Positions 49,308 through 58,950 of a stretch of 64,000 nt of DNA are shown here, piece by piece (position 1 is the stretch's first letter; every line of letters begins with the position of its first letter). The DNA is from Noviluteimonas sp052115395 (GTDB taxonomy: Bacteria; Pseudomonadota; Gammaproteobacteria; Xanthomonadales; Xanthomonadaceae), in NCBI GenBank assembly GCA_052115395.1, contig JBFRGO010000002.1. One strand, 5' to 3'. The notes beneath the pieces were generated by a model. It had not been told where the DNA came from, made no database searches, and was given only the letters and a program-made list of their open reading frames with translations. The position numbers and the translations under genes are program-made.

Positions 49308-52300
49308 ATGTTGAATCGTCTGGTGGAACTTTCCCTCCGCTACAAGTTCCTTGTGCTGATCATCTTTGCAGTCGTGGCGTTCCTCGGCTTCACCGCGGTG
49401 CGCGACGTGCCGATCGATGCATTTCCGGATGTCACGCCGGCGCAGGTCAACATCTACACCGAGTCGCCCGGTCTGGCGGCTGAAGACGTCGAGCAACTAC
49501 TGACCACGCCAGTGGAATCGGCGCTGGCCGGTCTGCCGAAGGTGCAGGAAATCCGCTCGGTCAGCCTGTTCGGATTGTCGTATGTCGCCGTCTATTTCGA
49601 AGACGACATGGACATCTACTTCGCGCGCCAGTTGGTCAATGAGCGGTTGCAGGAGATCGGCGATCGCCTGCCCGAGGGCTACGGCAAGCCGAGCATGGGG
49701 CCCAACACGTCGGGGCTGGGCCAGGTCTTCTGGTACACGGTCGAGCGCGCCCCGGGCGTCACGAAGGATCAAGTCACCGACATGGACCTGCGCACGTGGC
49801 AGGAATGGACGGTGCGCTTGATCCTTCGCACTGCGCCGGGTGTCGACGATGTCACTTCGTGGGGCGGCGGCGAACGCGAGTTCCAGATCCAGATCGATCC
49901 GCAGCGTCTCTACGCTCGCGGCATGGGATTTGGCGATGTCATCAATGCAATCCCGGCGAACAACGGTCAGGTCGGCGGCAACGTCATGGATGTGGGCCGC
50001 GAGCAGTTTCTCGTACGTGGCTTGGGCCTGCTCAAGTCGAAGGAGGATATTGGTGCCATCGTGCTGAAGGCCGAGCACGGCGTGCCGGTCTATCTGCGTG
50101 ATGTCGCCACGGTCGTCGAAGCCCCGGCTCCGCGATTTGGCGCGGTGACGCGTGACGGCCAAGAGGTCGTGTTGGGCATGGCGCTCGCGCGCATTGGCGA
50201 GAATGCCAAAGACGTAGTCGAGGCGGTCAAAGGCAAGCTCGATATCGTCCGCGACGCATTGCCCAAGACCATGGTCCTCAGGCCGATCTACGAGCGCACG
50301 GATTTGGTCAACAAGGCGGTGGGCACGGCGACCCGCGCGTTGATCGAAGGCTCGATTCTGGTTGCGATCATATTGTTCCTGTTTCTCGGGGACTTGCGTT
50401 CAGCCGTGGTGGTCGTCTTGACCTTGCCGCTGGCGATGCTGATTGCCTTCATCGGCATGGGTCAGGCCGGGTTATCTGCAAATCTGATGTCGCTGGCAGG
50501 CCTGGCGATTGGCATCGGCATGATGGTCGATGGCGCGGTGGTGATGGTCGAGAATGCGTTCCGGATCATGGCCGAGCGCCTGGAACACGGCGAAAAAGTC
50601 GACAAGACCTCGGCGGTGCTGGCGGCGGCGAAGGAAGTAGCCAACCCGATCACCTTTGCAATCATCATCATTATTGTGGTGTTCCTGCCGCTGTTCGCGC
50701 TAGAAGGGCTCGAAGGCAAAATGTTCAAGCCGATGGCCTTCAACATCGCTTTCGCGATGGCCGGCTCGCTGATCCTGAGCCTGACGCTGATTCCGGTGCT
50801 GGCTTCGATGATCCTCAAGCCCAAGCCTGAGCGAGACACATGGCTCGTGCGCCACATCAAGCGGGGTTATCGACCACTGCTGGATAAGGCATTGGCGAAG
50901 AAGCGCATTGTTGTGGTCAGTGCCGTGGTGGCGCTGGTGGCAAGCCTTGCGCTGTTCCCGTTCTTGGGCAAGGAGTTTATGCCGCAGTTGCAGGAAGGCT
51001 CGATCATGTGGCGCGTGACGGGCATTCCGTCGACCTCGCTCAACGAATCGATCCGCACGAGCAATGCGATCTCGGCTGCGTTCAAACAGTTTCCGGAGGT
51101 TGACACCACGCTTGCCATGATCGGCCGCGCTGAGAAGGGCGAGACTGCCGACGTCAATTACATGGAGATCTACACCGCCCTGAAACCCGAGGACGAGTGG
51201 ACCAGCGGGCGCGACATCAAGCAGTTGGAAGAGGCCATGCAGGAGACGCTGGAGAAGGTCGTGCCCAACGTGGTGCCGGGCTACACCCAGCCGATCCAGA
51301 TGCGTGTCGAGGAATTGATCTCGGGCGTGCGTGCCACATTGGCGCTCAAGCTGTATGGCGAAGACTTGGGCGAGCTGGACAAGCTCAGCGGCCGACTCAA
51401 AAACGTGCTCGGACAAGTACAAGGGGTCGCTGATCTGTCGCTCGAAGCTAACGTCGGTAAGCCGCAGATCCGCATCCAGGTCAACCGTGACGAACTCGCC
51501 CGCCACGGCATGAATGCCGAAGAGGTGCTGACCATCGTTCGCAACGGACTGGGCGGTGAACCGGTGAGCGTGTTGCTTGATGGGGTCAAGCGGTTTGATA
51601 TCGCAGTGCGGTTGAGTGAAGCGACTCGCGATTCTGTCGAAAGGTTGCGCGAAATCCCGCTACGCACCGCCAGCGGGGCGTTGGTACCGCTGTCGGAAGT
51701 TGCCGAGGTGAGCGTAGCCGAAGGCTACTCGTTCGTCCGTCGCGAGCAGTTGCAACGCTATGCCGTGATCCAGATGGACGTGCGCGGGCGAGACGTTGAT
51801 GGCTTCGTTAAAGACGCCAACGCAGCGATCAAGCAACAAGTGCAATTGCCTGCCGGCTACTGGATCGAGTGGGGCGGTGCGTTCGAGAACCAGCAGCGCG
51901 CCTTGGCTAAGCTGGCGTTGATCGTGCCAGTCACGATCTTCTTCATCTTTGTGTTGCTCTACACCGCGTTCAACTCGGTCAAGTACGCGGCCCTGATCAT
52001 CGCCAACGTGCCATTCGCCACCATCGGCGGTCTCGTTGCACTTGCGATCACCGGCCAATATCTGTCGGTTCCTTCCGCCATCGGTTTCATCGCGGTGTTC
52101 GGTGTGGCGATGCTCAACGGCATTGTGTTGGTGAGCTTCCTCAACGAACTGCGCGACAAGGGCCTGTCGGTCCGTCAAGCGGTAGTGCAGGGCACGGCAC
52201 TGCGGTTGCGACCCGTGCTGATGACCGCCAGCGTGGCAATCCTGGGCTTGGTGCCGATGCTGCTCTCGACCGGCGTCGGTGCGGAAACGCAGCGACCGCT

Positions 52301-52433
52301 AGCGACCGTCGTGGTCGGGGGGCTGATCAGTTCGACACTCCTCACCCTCGTGCTGCTCCCCGTGCTTTACGAATGGCTTGAAACCCGCGCCGAACGCAAG
52401 GCGGCCGGATCCAACCCCAAGGAGGCCGCTTAA
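49308..52433 (+). CDS. czcA: Heavy-metal RND efflux pump (HME family, CzcA-like)
   Basis: This 1,041-residue inner-membrane proton antiporter has 12 helices and two large periplasmic loops. Its transmembrane-4 signature is GIGMMVDGAVVMVEN, not the DFGIIVDGAVVIVEN of true zinc/cobalt/cadmium CzcA or the AIGAMVDAA form of CusA. It therefore belongs to another HME subgroup whose metal is uncertain. It works with CzcB and CzcC above. Its last base is shared with the start of a P-II-like gene. The name czcA is used by operon position. Confidence 0.88.
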   Translation: MLNRLVELSLRYKFLVLIIFAVVAFLGFTAVRDVPIDAFPDVTPAQVNIYTESPGLAAEDVEQLLTTPVESALAGLPKVQEIRSVSLFGLSYVAVYFEDDMDIYFARQLVNERLQEIGDRLPEGYGKPSMGPNTSGLGQVFWYTVERAPGVTKDQVTDMDLRTWQEWTVRLILRTAPGVDDVTSWGGGEREFQIQIDPQRLYARGMGFGDVINAIPANNGQVGGNVMDVGREQFLVRGLGLLKSKEDIGAIVLKAEHGVPVYLRDVATVVEAPAPRFGAVTRDGQEVVLGMALARIGENAKDVVEAVKGKLDIVRDALPKTMVLRPIYERTDLVNKAVGTATRALIEGSILVAIILFLFLGDLRSAVVVVLTLPLAMLIAFIGMGQAGLSANLMSLAGLAIGIGMMVDGAVVMVENAFRIMAERLEHGEKVDKTSAVLAAAKEVANPITFAIIIIIVVFLPLFALEGLEGKMFKPMAFNIAFAMAGSLILSLTLIPVLASMILKPKPERDTWLVRHIKRGYRPLLDKALAKKRIVVVSAVVALVASLALFPFLGKEFMPQLQEGSIMWRVTGIPSTSLNESIRTSNAISAAFKQFPEVDTTLAMIGRAEKGETADVNYMEIYTALKPEDEWTSGRDIKQLEEAMQETLEKVVPNVVPGYTQPIQMRVEELISGVRATLALKLYGEDLGELDKLSGRLKNVLGQVQGVADLSLEANVGKPQIRIQVNRDELARHGMNAEEVLTIVRNGLGGEPVSVLLDGVKRFDIAVRLSEATRDSVERLREIPLRTASGALVPLSEVAEVSVAEGYSFVRREQLQRYAVIQMDVRGRDVDGFVKDANAAIKQQVQLPAGYWIEWGGAFENQQRALAKLALIVPVTIFFIFVLLYTAFNSVKYAALIIANVPFATIGGLVALAITGQYLSVPSAIGFIAVFGVAMLNGIVLVSFLNELRDKGLSVRQAVVQGTALRLRPVLMTASVAILGLVPMLLSTGVGAETQRPLATVVVGGLISSTLLTLVLLPVLYEWLETRAERKAAGSNPKEAA

Positions 52434-52753
52434 TGAAACAGATCAAGGCATTCGTGCACAGGAATCGTGTCTCCGACCTCGTTCACGCGCTGGGTGCGGC
52501 CGGATTTCAGCGGCTCGCGTTGTTCGATGTGAAGGGACTACTCCGCGCATTGAGCGCGCGCGAGCAGGAGTACTCGGTCGCGCTTGGCGATCTGGTCATC
52601 AGCGAAGTGCAGATGGAGTTGTTCTGCGAAAACGACGACGTTGACCGCGCCGTGGAGATTTTCCGTCGCGTTGGTCGCACGGGACGATCCGATGCGGGGT
52701 GGATTTACGTCAGCGCGATCGAGCAAGCCGTTCGCATCGACGACGCGATCTAA
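52433..52753 (+). CDS. P-II/CutA-like small signalling protein, copy 1
   Basis: This 106-residue protein has a ferredoxin-like P-II fold pattern (KQIKAFVHRNRVSDLVHALGAAG; then DAGWIYVSAIEQAVRI). Such P-II-like proteins are found next to HME-RND pumps and may sense metal or nucleotide and control transport. Its ATG shares a base with the czcA stop, so it is tightly coupled to the pump. No uridylylation tyrosine loop like GlnB is seen. Confidence 0.78.
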   Translation: MKQIKAFVHRNRVSDLVHALGAAGFQRLALFDVKGLLRALSAREQEYSVALGDLVISEVQMELFCENDDVDRAVEIFRRVGRTGRSDAGWIYVSAIEQAVRIDDAI

Positions 52754-52814
52754 AGCAGTCGGCCGCGGTGGGCTACGGCCCGCCGCGTTCGTGAACATCA
52801 TGGGAGCGCACTCC

Positions 52815-53150
52815 ATGAAGATGATCGTCGCCTTCGTCCGTCCATCGCTGGCCGCGCGAATTGTCGGGGTGATCGAACGGGCGGGTCTCTATCACCTGTC
52901 GTTGTCCCGGGTGCACTGCATAGTGCACCCGAGCGATGCCGGCATGGCGCCGGAAGGTGAAGCGGATGTTCGATTGGAGGCGTATTGCGAGGACGCACGT
53001 GTTGAGCACCTGGTGGCCGTGATCCGCGAGGTTGGCCAGATAGGCAACCTCCCGGCGGGCGCCGTTTTCGTGGTACCGGTGGATCGGCACGAGCCCGTTG
53101 GTTTCTCCGCAGCTGCGACGGGTTCGTCGAAGGCAGGAGGAAAGTCTTGA
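52815..53150 (+). CDS. P-II-like small signalling protein, copy 2
   Basis: This 111-residue protein has the same fold (KMIVAFVRPSLAARIVGVIERAG; VRLEAYCEDARVEHLVAVIREVGQ) and a divergent Ser/Gly/Lys tail. It is a second P-II-like unit, 61 bases after the first. ATG 52815 is preceded by GGGAG; an upstream in-frame ATG at 52800 is possible. Its stop overlaps the antiporter start. Two different P-II-like genes in one metal operon suggest a heteromer or separate signals. Confidence 0.75.
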   Translation: MKMIVAFVRPSLAARIVGVIERAGLYHLSLSRVHCIVHPSDAGMAPEGEADVRLEAYCEDARVEHLVAVIREVGQIGNLPAGAVFVVPVDRHEPVGFSAAATGSSKAGGKS

Positions 53151-54412
53151 TGCTTCGTGCCCACAATGTCGTCCGCGAATTCGCCATCCCTGTGAGCGTC
53201 GCGGTCGCGGCGATCTTGCCTGCCACGGTGCTGCGCCTGACTGGAGGCAGTACAGGATCGTTGGGCGACATGGCGCTGTTCGGTATCGCCATTCTGGCGG
53301 CAGGTTTCTTGTTGTCCTGGGGCGCGGAAGCCGCGGAGAAGTACATTGCCACCGGCTTCGTATTGGCAGTGGTCGCACTGATCACCGTCTTGCCCGAATA
53401 CGCGGTCGACTTCTACTACGCCTACCGCGCCGGCCAGGATCCGGCCTCCGGTTACGTGGCCTACGCTGCGGCCAACATGACCGGGGCCAACCGCCTGCTT
53501 ATTGGGCTGGCGTGGCCGCTGCTGGTGGGGCTGCATTGGTGGCGCTCGCGGCAGCTCGGGATTACGTTGCAGTACGGCAACGCCGTCGAGGTGGTGTTTC
53601 TCGCCTTGGCCAGCGCGTATGCCTTCATCATTGTCTTGAGGAACAGCATTGGCCTGTTCGATTTTGTCGTGCTGGGCGCCTTGTTCTGCCTGTATTTGTG
53701 GCGCACCTCGCGTGCCGAGAATGAAGAAGAGGAAGAAGCTGATGAACCGGGGCCCGGTGCGGTGATCGCGCAGTTGTCGCCTACCAAGCGTTGGACGGTG
53801 ATGGCGATCATGAGCATTGCGGCAGCGGGCGTCATCTTGTTGGCCGCTGAACCCTTCGCAGAATCGCTCGTGGCCTCCGGCCGCCGTCTAGGCATCGACG
53901 AGTTCCTGCTGATCCAGTGGCTTGCGCCGCTGGCCAGCGAGGCGCCGGCGGTTACCATCGCCATTCTGTTCGTGCTCGACGGTCGCGCTCGCGCTGGTTT
54001 GACCACCATGATCAGCGACAAGATCAACCAGTGGACCCTGCTGGTGGGCATGCTGCCGATTGCGATGAGTATAGGCGCCGGGCAAGTCATGTCATTGCCG
54101 TTGGACGCGCGCCAGCACGAGGAATTCTTCCTGACCGCGGCCCAATCGGTGTTCGCCCTGGTGATGCTGCTGTCATGGCGTCTCGGTCCATGGGGTGCGG
54201 CCGCCTTAGCAATATTGTTCTTCACCCAGCTTGGGCTGGCCTACTTCTTTCAAGCGGAGCCGGAAATCGAAATTGCCGTGCTGACAAAGATGGCTTGGGT
54301 CTATCTGGCGCTGGCAGCGGTGATGCTGGTCTTCAATGCCAAGCAGTTGCCGCTCCTCTTACGCTCGGCGTGGAAAGTGCGTCAGACCGAATCGACAGCC
54401 CCATCCCCCTGA
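53150..54412 (+). CDS. Sodium/calcium-exchanger-like cation antiporter
   Basis: This 420-residue membrane protein has about eleven helices in two related halves. The first half ends in an acidic loop (ENEEEEEADEPGPG). Conserved polar motifs lie in buried helices (ALITVLPEYAVDFYYA and QWLAPLASEAPAVTIAI), as in the Ca/cation antiporter superfamily, with MTGANRLLIGLAWP. It probably exchanges a divalent metal or Na+ for H+. AGGAGG (53135-53140) precedes the ATG. Confidence 0.78.
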   Translation: MLRAHNVVREFAIPVSVAVAAILPATVLRLTGGSTGSLGDMALFGIAILAAGFLLSWGAEAAEKYIATGFVLAVVALITVLPEYAVDFYYAYRAGQDPASGYVAYAAANMTGANRLLIGLAWPLLVGLHWWRSRQLGITLQYGNAVEVVFLALASAYAFIIVLRNSIGLFDFVVLGALFCLYLWRTSRAENEEEEEADEPGPGAVIAQLSPTKRWTVMAIMSIAAAGVILLAAEPFAESLVASGRRLGIDEFLLIQWLAPLASEAPAVTIAILFVLDGRARAGLTTMISDKINQWTLLVGMLPIAMSIGAGQVMSLPLDARQHEEFFLTAAQSVFALVMLLSWRLGPWGAAALAILFFTQLGLAYFFQAEPEIEIAVLTKMAWVYLALAAVMLVFNAKQLPLLLRSAWKVRQTESTAPSP

Positions 54413-54434
54413 ATTACGGATTGGAGAGCAGAAC

Positions 54435-55331
54435 ATGGGTGCAGGACATGATCACGGGACTAGCGAGATCCAACACGAGAAACCGCTGTGGTGGGCATTT
54501 GGCCTGACCGCAGCGTTTTTGATTGCGGAAGTCGTCGGCGGCCTGCTAACCAACAGCTTGGCGCTGTTGTCGGATGCCGCGCACATGATGACGGACGTCA
54601 TTGCGCTGGCGATCTCCCTGTTTGCCGTGCGGCTGGCCAGGAAGCCGCCGGACGCCAAACGCACCTACGGCTATGCGCGCTTGGAGGCCATCGGCGCGAT
54701 GATCAACGGTGGGTTGCTCTTCGTTGTCGCGGGCTACATTTTGTGGGAAGCAATCGGTCGCTTCAGAAATCCCCCAAGTGTTGCGTCCACCGGCATGCTG
54801 GTGATTGCAGTCCTTGGCTTGGTCATCAATCTAATTTCGATGCGGCTCCTGAAAGCGGGAAGCGGCACAAGCCTCAACGTCAAAGGCGCCTACCTCGAGG
54901 TGTGGAGTGACATGCTGGGGTCAGTCGGCGTTCTGATTGGCGCTTTGGTCATCCGATACACGGGCTGGACCATTGCCGACCCCATCATCGCTGTCCTCAT
55001 CGGCCTGTGGGTCTTGCCACGCACCTGGAGACTGCTGCGCGCCGCCATGCAAATCCTGATGCAGGGGGTTCCGGTCGGCCTCGATCTGGAACAGGTGCGC
55101 GCGCTCCTTGTTTCTCATCCCGGCGTCAGCGAGGTCCATGATTTGCACGCGTGGTCATTGGGTTCAAAGGAGCCCGTATTGACCGCGCACATCGTTGTGG
55201 GCGACGCCATGAGTGATCCCGAGCAGGTTCGCGTCGCGTTGGCGGCCGCGCTTGATGAGAAATTCGGGATCGGACACGCGACGTTGCAAGTCGAGCGCAC
55301 GCCTTGTGACAAGGATCACGGGCACGCCTGA
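54435..55331 (+). CDS. czcD: CzcD-like cation diffusion facilitator
   Basis: This 298-residue, six-helix CDF exporter has a short His tail at the N-terminus (GHDHGTSEIQHE), site HMMTD in LLSDAAHMMTDVIAL, and the second half-site EVWSDMLGS, where Glu takes the place of the His found in ZitB-type proteins. The C-terminal domain has the HDLHAWSLGS motif. It exports zinc, cadmium or cobalt from the cytoplasm. It completes the czc-like cluster. Confidence 0.9.
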   Translation: MGAGHDHGTSEIQHEKPLWWAFGLTAAFLIAEVVGGLLTNSLALLSDAAHMMTDVIALAISLFAVRLARKPPDAKRTYGYARLEAIGAMINGGLLFVVAGYILWEAIGRFRNPPSVASTGMLVIAVLGLVINLISMRLLKAGSGTSLNVKGAYLEVWSDMLGSVGVLIGALVIRYTGWTIADPIIAVLIGLWVLPRTWRLLRAAMQILMQGVPVGLDLEQVRALLVSHPGVSEVHDLHAWSLGSKEPVLTAHIVVGDAMSDPEQVRVALAAALDEKFGIGHATLQVERTPCDKDHGHA

Positions 55332-55352
55332 CCTCCGATTAACGCGTCCGCG

Positions 55353-55604
55353 ATGACGACACTCAACATCTACCGCTGCCCCTCTGGCGACTATCTGCTG
55401 TCGCCTGTCTCAACGGTGCTCCCCGCCGAACGCCTCGCCTCGCTCGACTGGCTCGGCGTCGTGTCGTTGGAGGCTTTTGACGACGTTCTAGCCCGCAACC
55501 TTCTGGCCCAGATCGAGGACCGTGCGTTCGCCGTCCTCACGTCGGCGCAATTCCGCTCCGGCCGCCCCCCGGCAAATGACGGCCGCGGACCGGTCAGAAG
55601 GTGA
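55353..55604 (+). CDS. Hypothetical protein
   Basis: This 83-residue, mostly polar protein starts TTLNIYRCPSGDYLLSPV and has a helical stretch EAFDDVLARNLLAQIEDR. No family recognised. It lies between the czc-like and cus-like operons in the same direction. Its end overlaps the upstream open part of the next frame. Confidence 0.5.
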   Translation: MTTLNIYRCPSGDYLLSPVSTVLPAERLASLDWLGVVSLEAFDDVLARNLLAQIEDRAFAVLTSAQFRSGRPPANDGRGPVRR

Positions 55605-55675
55605 CAACGACGCTTAAGGGAATGGGGTCCGCCGAGGGAGCTCCCCAAGAGCGAAGCGGGAGTACTATTTCGCCC

Positions 55676-56056
55676 ATGACCCGGCGCGCCCGCCACCGCC
55701 TTCGAGTTGCCTTGTTGGCAGTCTTCTGCCTGCTGTTCCAGCAGTTCGCGCTGGCGGCGTACCTGTGCCCCATCGAGCAGATGCCCGCCGAGATGACGGC
55801 GATGCCGGAGCACTGTGCCGAGATGGGCATGGACCAGGCTCGCGATAATCCCGCCCTGTGCGAAAAGCACTGCAACCCGGAACACTCCGTTTCCACGGAC
55901 GCCGTTAAGCTGTCGGTGCCACCGTTGGCGCTTCCGGCGCCCATGCTGACGCCGGTCGTCCTACAGTCCACCTCCCACGTCGCCGTCCAGGCCGATGTGC
56001 CGATCGCTCGATCGGACCCACCGCCACGACTGCGTTTCTGCAGTCTTCTGATCTAG
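55676..56056 (+). CDS. Exported Met/Cys/His-containing protein heading the cus-like operon
   Basis: This 126-residue protein has a signal-like helix (VALLAVFCLLFQQFALAA). A short potential copper site region follows with Cys, Met and His: YLCPIEQMPAEMTAMPEHC and EMGMDQ...CEKHC. It is placed just before the copper/silver RND genes. It may be a periplasmic metal-binding or regulatory leader protein. Start 55676 skips 25 residues of doubtful upstream frame. Confidence 0.62.
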   Translation: MTRRARHRLRVALLAVFCLLFQQFALAAYLCPIEQMPAEMTAMPEHCAEMGMDQARDNPALCEKHCNPEHSVSTDAVKLSVPPLALPAPMLTPVVLQSTSHVAVQADVPIARSDPPPRLRFCSLLI

Positions 56057-56131
56057 CCCCCGAAACGACGTAGCCAATTCGCGCCGGCGCTGAAATGCCG
56101 CGCGTGTCGCCATGTCCGTTTTGGAGGTTTC

Positions 56132-57418
56132 ATGAACTCCCGATTTGTTCGTTGCAGCTCGTGGCGCACGCCTGCCCACGCGCTCGCCGTGTTTTTCTGC
56201 CTGGTCGTGCTGCCAGTCGCGACCGCGGTCGCCGCTGACGGCGTCTCGTTGCCGGAGGCCCTTCGGCTGGCGGCTTCGCGCGCGCCCGGGCTCGACGCCC
56301 GGCGGTACGGTGTGGCCGCCGCCCAGGAAGAGGCCGCCCGCGCCGGCGCGTTACCCGACCCCACGCTGACGGTCGGCATCGACAACCTGCCCGTGACCGG
56401 GAGTGATGCATTCGATGCGCGCGCCGACGAGATGACCATGAAAACGATTGGTCTGTGGCAGGAGATTCCCTCGCGTGCAAAGCGCGCCGCGCGTCAGTCA
56501 TTCGCGGATCGAGAGACCGAAGAAGCCCAAGCACGGGCGGACGCCGAAGGACTGGCCGTTCGGCGCGCCACCGCCGAGGCATGGATCGCGGTGTGGACTG
56601 CACAGCGTCAATTGCTGGCGCTGCAAGAGCTGCAGGAACAAGCTGCGTTGGCGGTGAAACTGTCCAAGGCGCGCGTGGGCGGAGGCGGCGAATCGGTGAG
56701 TGACTCGCTCGCCACCCAGGCTGCCCTGCTGGAACTGGATAACCGCATCGAAGGTGCGAAGGCCGACAAGCGGGTCGCGCAAGCAGGCCTAGCACGCTGG
56801 GTGGGCGATGCCGCCGTCGAGCCGAGCGAAGCAGCCCCCGATTTCAACGCGCTCCCAATGCCCGAAGCAGACTTGCTGGCAGCGGTAGATCGGGTCGGGC
56901 CCTTGCTGCCCACAGCCGCGCAAGTGGAAACCGCTGCAGCCGCAATCGATGTCGCTCGCGCCGAGAAGCGATCGGACTGGAGCGTGGGCGCCTCCTACGG
57001 CCAGCGTGCCGGTGCGCGGAGCGACATGATCATGCTCGAGGTCGGGATTGGCCTGCCGCTGTTCTCGCGGAATCGACAGGATCGCGGCATCGCCGCACGC
57101 GAGGCTGACTACCAAGCCGCACTCGCCAGCCAGGAAGATCTCCGGCGCCAAGAAACGGCCCGCATTCGTGCCGACGTGGCGCGGTGGGAGGGACTGAAGC
57201 GCCAGGTTGCCTTGCACGAGGACTCCTTGTTGCCGCTCGCGCAGGACCGCAGCGCGACGACGCTCGCCGCCTACCGTGCGGGCGGCGACCTGCAGCCGTG
57301 GCTCAACGCAAGACGCGATGAACTTGATGTCCATCTGGCGCATGCCGAACACCTCGGTGAACTCGGACGTGCTTGGGCCGCCTTGGCCTATCTGCTGCCC
57401 GCGGAGACGCAACCATGA
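56132..57418 (+). CDS. cusC: Outer-membrane factor of the cus-like efflux system
   Basis: This 428-residue TolC-family protein has a signal peptide (ALAVFFCLVVLPVATAVAA) and the two coiled-coil repeats (ALPDPTLTVGIDNLPV; SRNRQDRGIAAREADYQ) expected of outer-membrane channels. It partners the CusB/CusA-like pump. It overlaps cusB by four bases. Confidence 0.87.
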   Translation: MNSRFVRCSSWRTPAHALAVFFCLVVLPVATAVAADGVSLPEALRLAASRAPGLDARRYGVAAAQEEAARAGALPDPTLTVGIDNLPVTGSDAFDARADEMTMKTIGLWQEIPSRAKRAARQSFADRETEEAQARADAEGLAVRRATAEAWIAVWTAQRQLLALQELQEQAALAVKLSKARVGGGGESVSDSLATQAALLELDNRIEGAKADKRVAQAGLARWVGDAAVEPSEAAPDFNALPMPEADLLAAVDRVGPLLPTAAQVETAAAAIDVARAEKRSDWSVGASYGQRAGARSDMIMLEVGIGLPLFSRNRQDRGIAAREADYQAALASQEDLRRQETARIRADVARWEGLKRQVALHEDSLLPLAQDRSATTLAAYRAGGDLQPWLNARRDELDVHLAHAEHLGELGRAWAALAYLLPAETQP

Positions 57419-58950
57419 ACACCATCCATCGTGGCGTCGTGATTGCTGCTGCGTCCCTTGCATTACTGGGCGCTGTCGGCGCCGGCTACTGGTGGGGACG
57501 CTCTCACCAAGGCCTATCCGTCGCCGGCACGTCGCCCCCGCCATCTGGAGAACGCGAGGTTCTGTATTGGTACGACCCCATGGTCCCGGACCAGCATTTC
57601 AACAAGCCGGGCAAATCGCCTTTCATGGACATGCAAATGGTGCCTAAGTACGCCGATGACGCGACAGCGAGCGGCATTTCGATAGCGCCGGGCGTGCGCC
57701 AAAACCTTGGCATCCGTACGACGATCGTCAAGCGCGGACGATTGGTCGCGGCCCTGCACGTGCCCGGCACCATTGGCTGGGACTTACGACAGGAGCACAT
57801 CGTCAGTGCGCGCGTCGATTCGATCATCGATCGCTTGCACGTTCGCGCACCGTTCGAACGCGTGCGAGCAGGGCAGCCCCTGGCCAGCATCATTGCCCCG
57901 AGCTGGAATACGGCGATCGCCGAGGCACAGGCCTTGGGCGGCTCACGCTCGACGGCGGCGAGAGGATTGCAGTCGGCGGCACACCAGCGGTTGCGGGCGT
58001 TGGGAGTGCCTTCATTCAGTGGCGCCGGCCTGCGTGGACAAATCACATTGACCTCACCGGTCGCGGGTGTGGTTAGTGAAATCGGTGTACGCGAAGGGCA
58101 ATCCGCGCCAGCTGGCACGCTGCTGTTTCGTATCAACGGCACGAAGTTGGTCTGGCTCGAAGCTGCAATCCCGCAGGCGGGCCAGGTGGGCATCACTCCA
58201 GGCACGCCGGTCGAGGCGGTTGTCGACGCATTCCCCGACAAGACGTTTCGCGGTCGCGTGGAAACCTTGCTCCCGGTGGACATGAGTAGCCGCACGCAGC
58301 GAGCGCGCATCGCACTGGATAACCCCAATGGCGAGCTTGCCCCTGGCATGTTTGCGCAGGTCACATTGCGGCCACCTGCAGGGGTCGAACAACCTGCGGT
58401 GCCGACCGAAGCGCTCGTCGGGGCTGGGACGCAGGCGCGGGTGATCGTGCTCAGCGACGATGACACGCTCCGCGCGGTGCGCGTGCAAGCGGGCCGCAGC
58501 AGCGACGGAATGACCGAAATCCTTGCAGGTCTGCAAGGCGGTGAGCGGATCGTGGTCTCGGGACAATTCCTGATTGATTCGGAGGCGAACCTCTCAGGCG
58601 CGCTCGAACGGCTCAATGCGGACAACGCCCAGCCCCCCGGAACCAGTGAAGGCGAAAAGATGCCGAGCGATGTCATGCCCGGCATGCCCAACATAACGAT
58701 GACGCAGCCGCCTGTGCTGTCCAAAACGCCGACACGTCCTAAAACTGCAAAGATGCCGCCGGTCAGCGCGCCGCCGAAGGGGCGGCAATGCCGCGTGCTC
58801 TATTGGTTCGACCCAATGGCGCCGGATAAGCACTTTGACAAACCCGGCAAGTCTCCCTTCATGGACATGCAACTGGTACCAAAGTTTGCGCCCGAGGCGA
58901 GCGCGGACTGCACGATCCGTGATGTCCCAGCTGCCGAGCTCCAGCCGTGA
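57415..58950 (+). CDS. cusB: CusB-like membrane-fusion protein with two heavy-metal-binding domains
   Basis: This 511-residue adaptor has an N-terminal signal anchor, then a heavy-metal-binding domain (about 49-79; LYWYDPMVPDQHF ... FMDMQMVPKY). The standard adaptor body follows. After a Pro-rich linker a second copy of the same domain appears at the C-terminus (about 461-490; LYWFDPMAPDKHF ... FMDMQLVPKF). Usual CusB-type proteins carry one, at the N-terminus. It delivers Cu(I)/Ag(I) to CusA. Confidence 0.9.
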   Translation: MNTIHRGVVIAAASLALLGAVGAGYWWGRSHQGLSVAGTSPPPSGEREVLYWYDPMVPDQHFNKPGKSPFMDMQMVPKYADDATASGISIAPGVRQNLGIRTTIVKRGRLVAALHVPGTIGWDLRQEHIVSARVDSIIDRLHVRAPFERVRAGQPLASIIAPSWNTAIAEAQALGGSRSTAARGLQSAAHQRLRALGVPSFSGAGLRGQITLTSPVAGVVSEIGVREGQSAPAGTLLFRINGTKLVWLEAAIPQAGQVGITPGTPVEAVVDAFPDKTFRGRVETLLPVDMSSRTQRARIALDNPNGELAPGMFAQVTLRPPAGVEQPAVPTEALVGAGTQARVIVLSDDDTLRAVRVQAGRSSDGMTEILAGLQGGERIVVSGQFLIDSEANLSGALERLNADNAQPPGTSEGEKMPSDVMPGMPNITMTQPPVLSKTPTRPKTAKMPPVSAPPKGRQCRVLYWFDPMAPDKHFDKPGKSPFMDMQLVPKFAPEASADCTIRDVPAAELQP

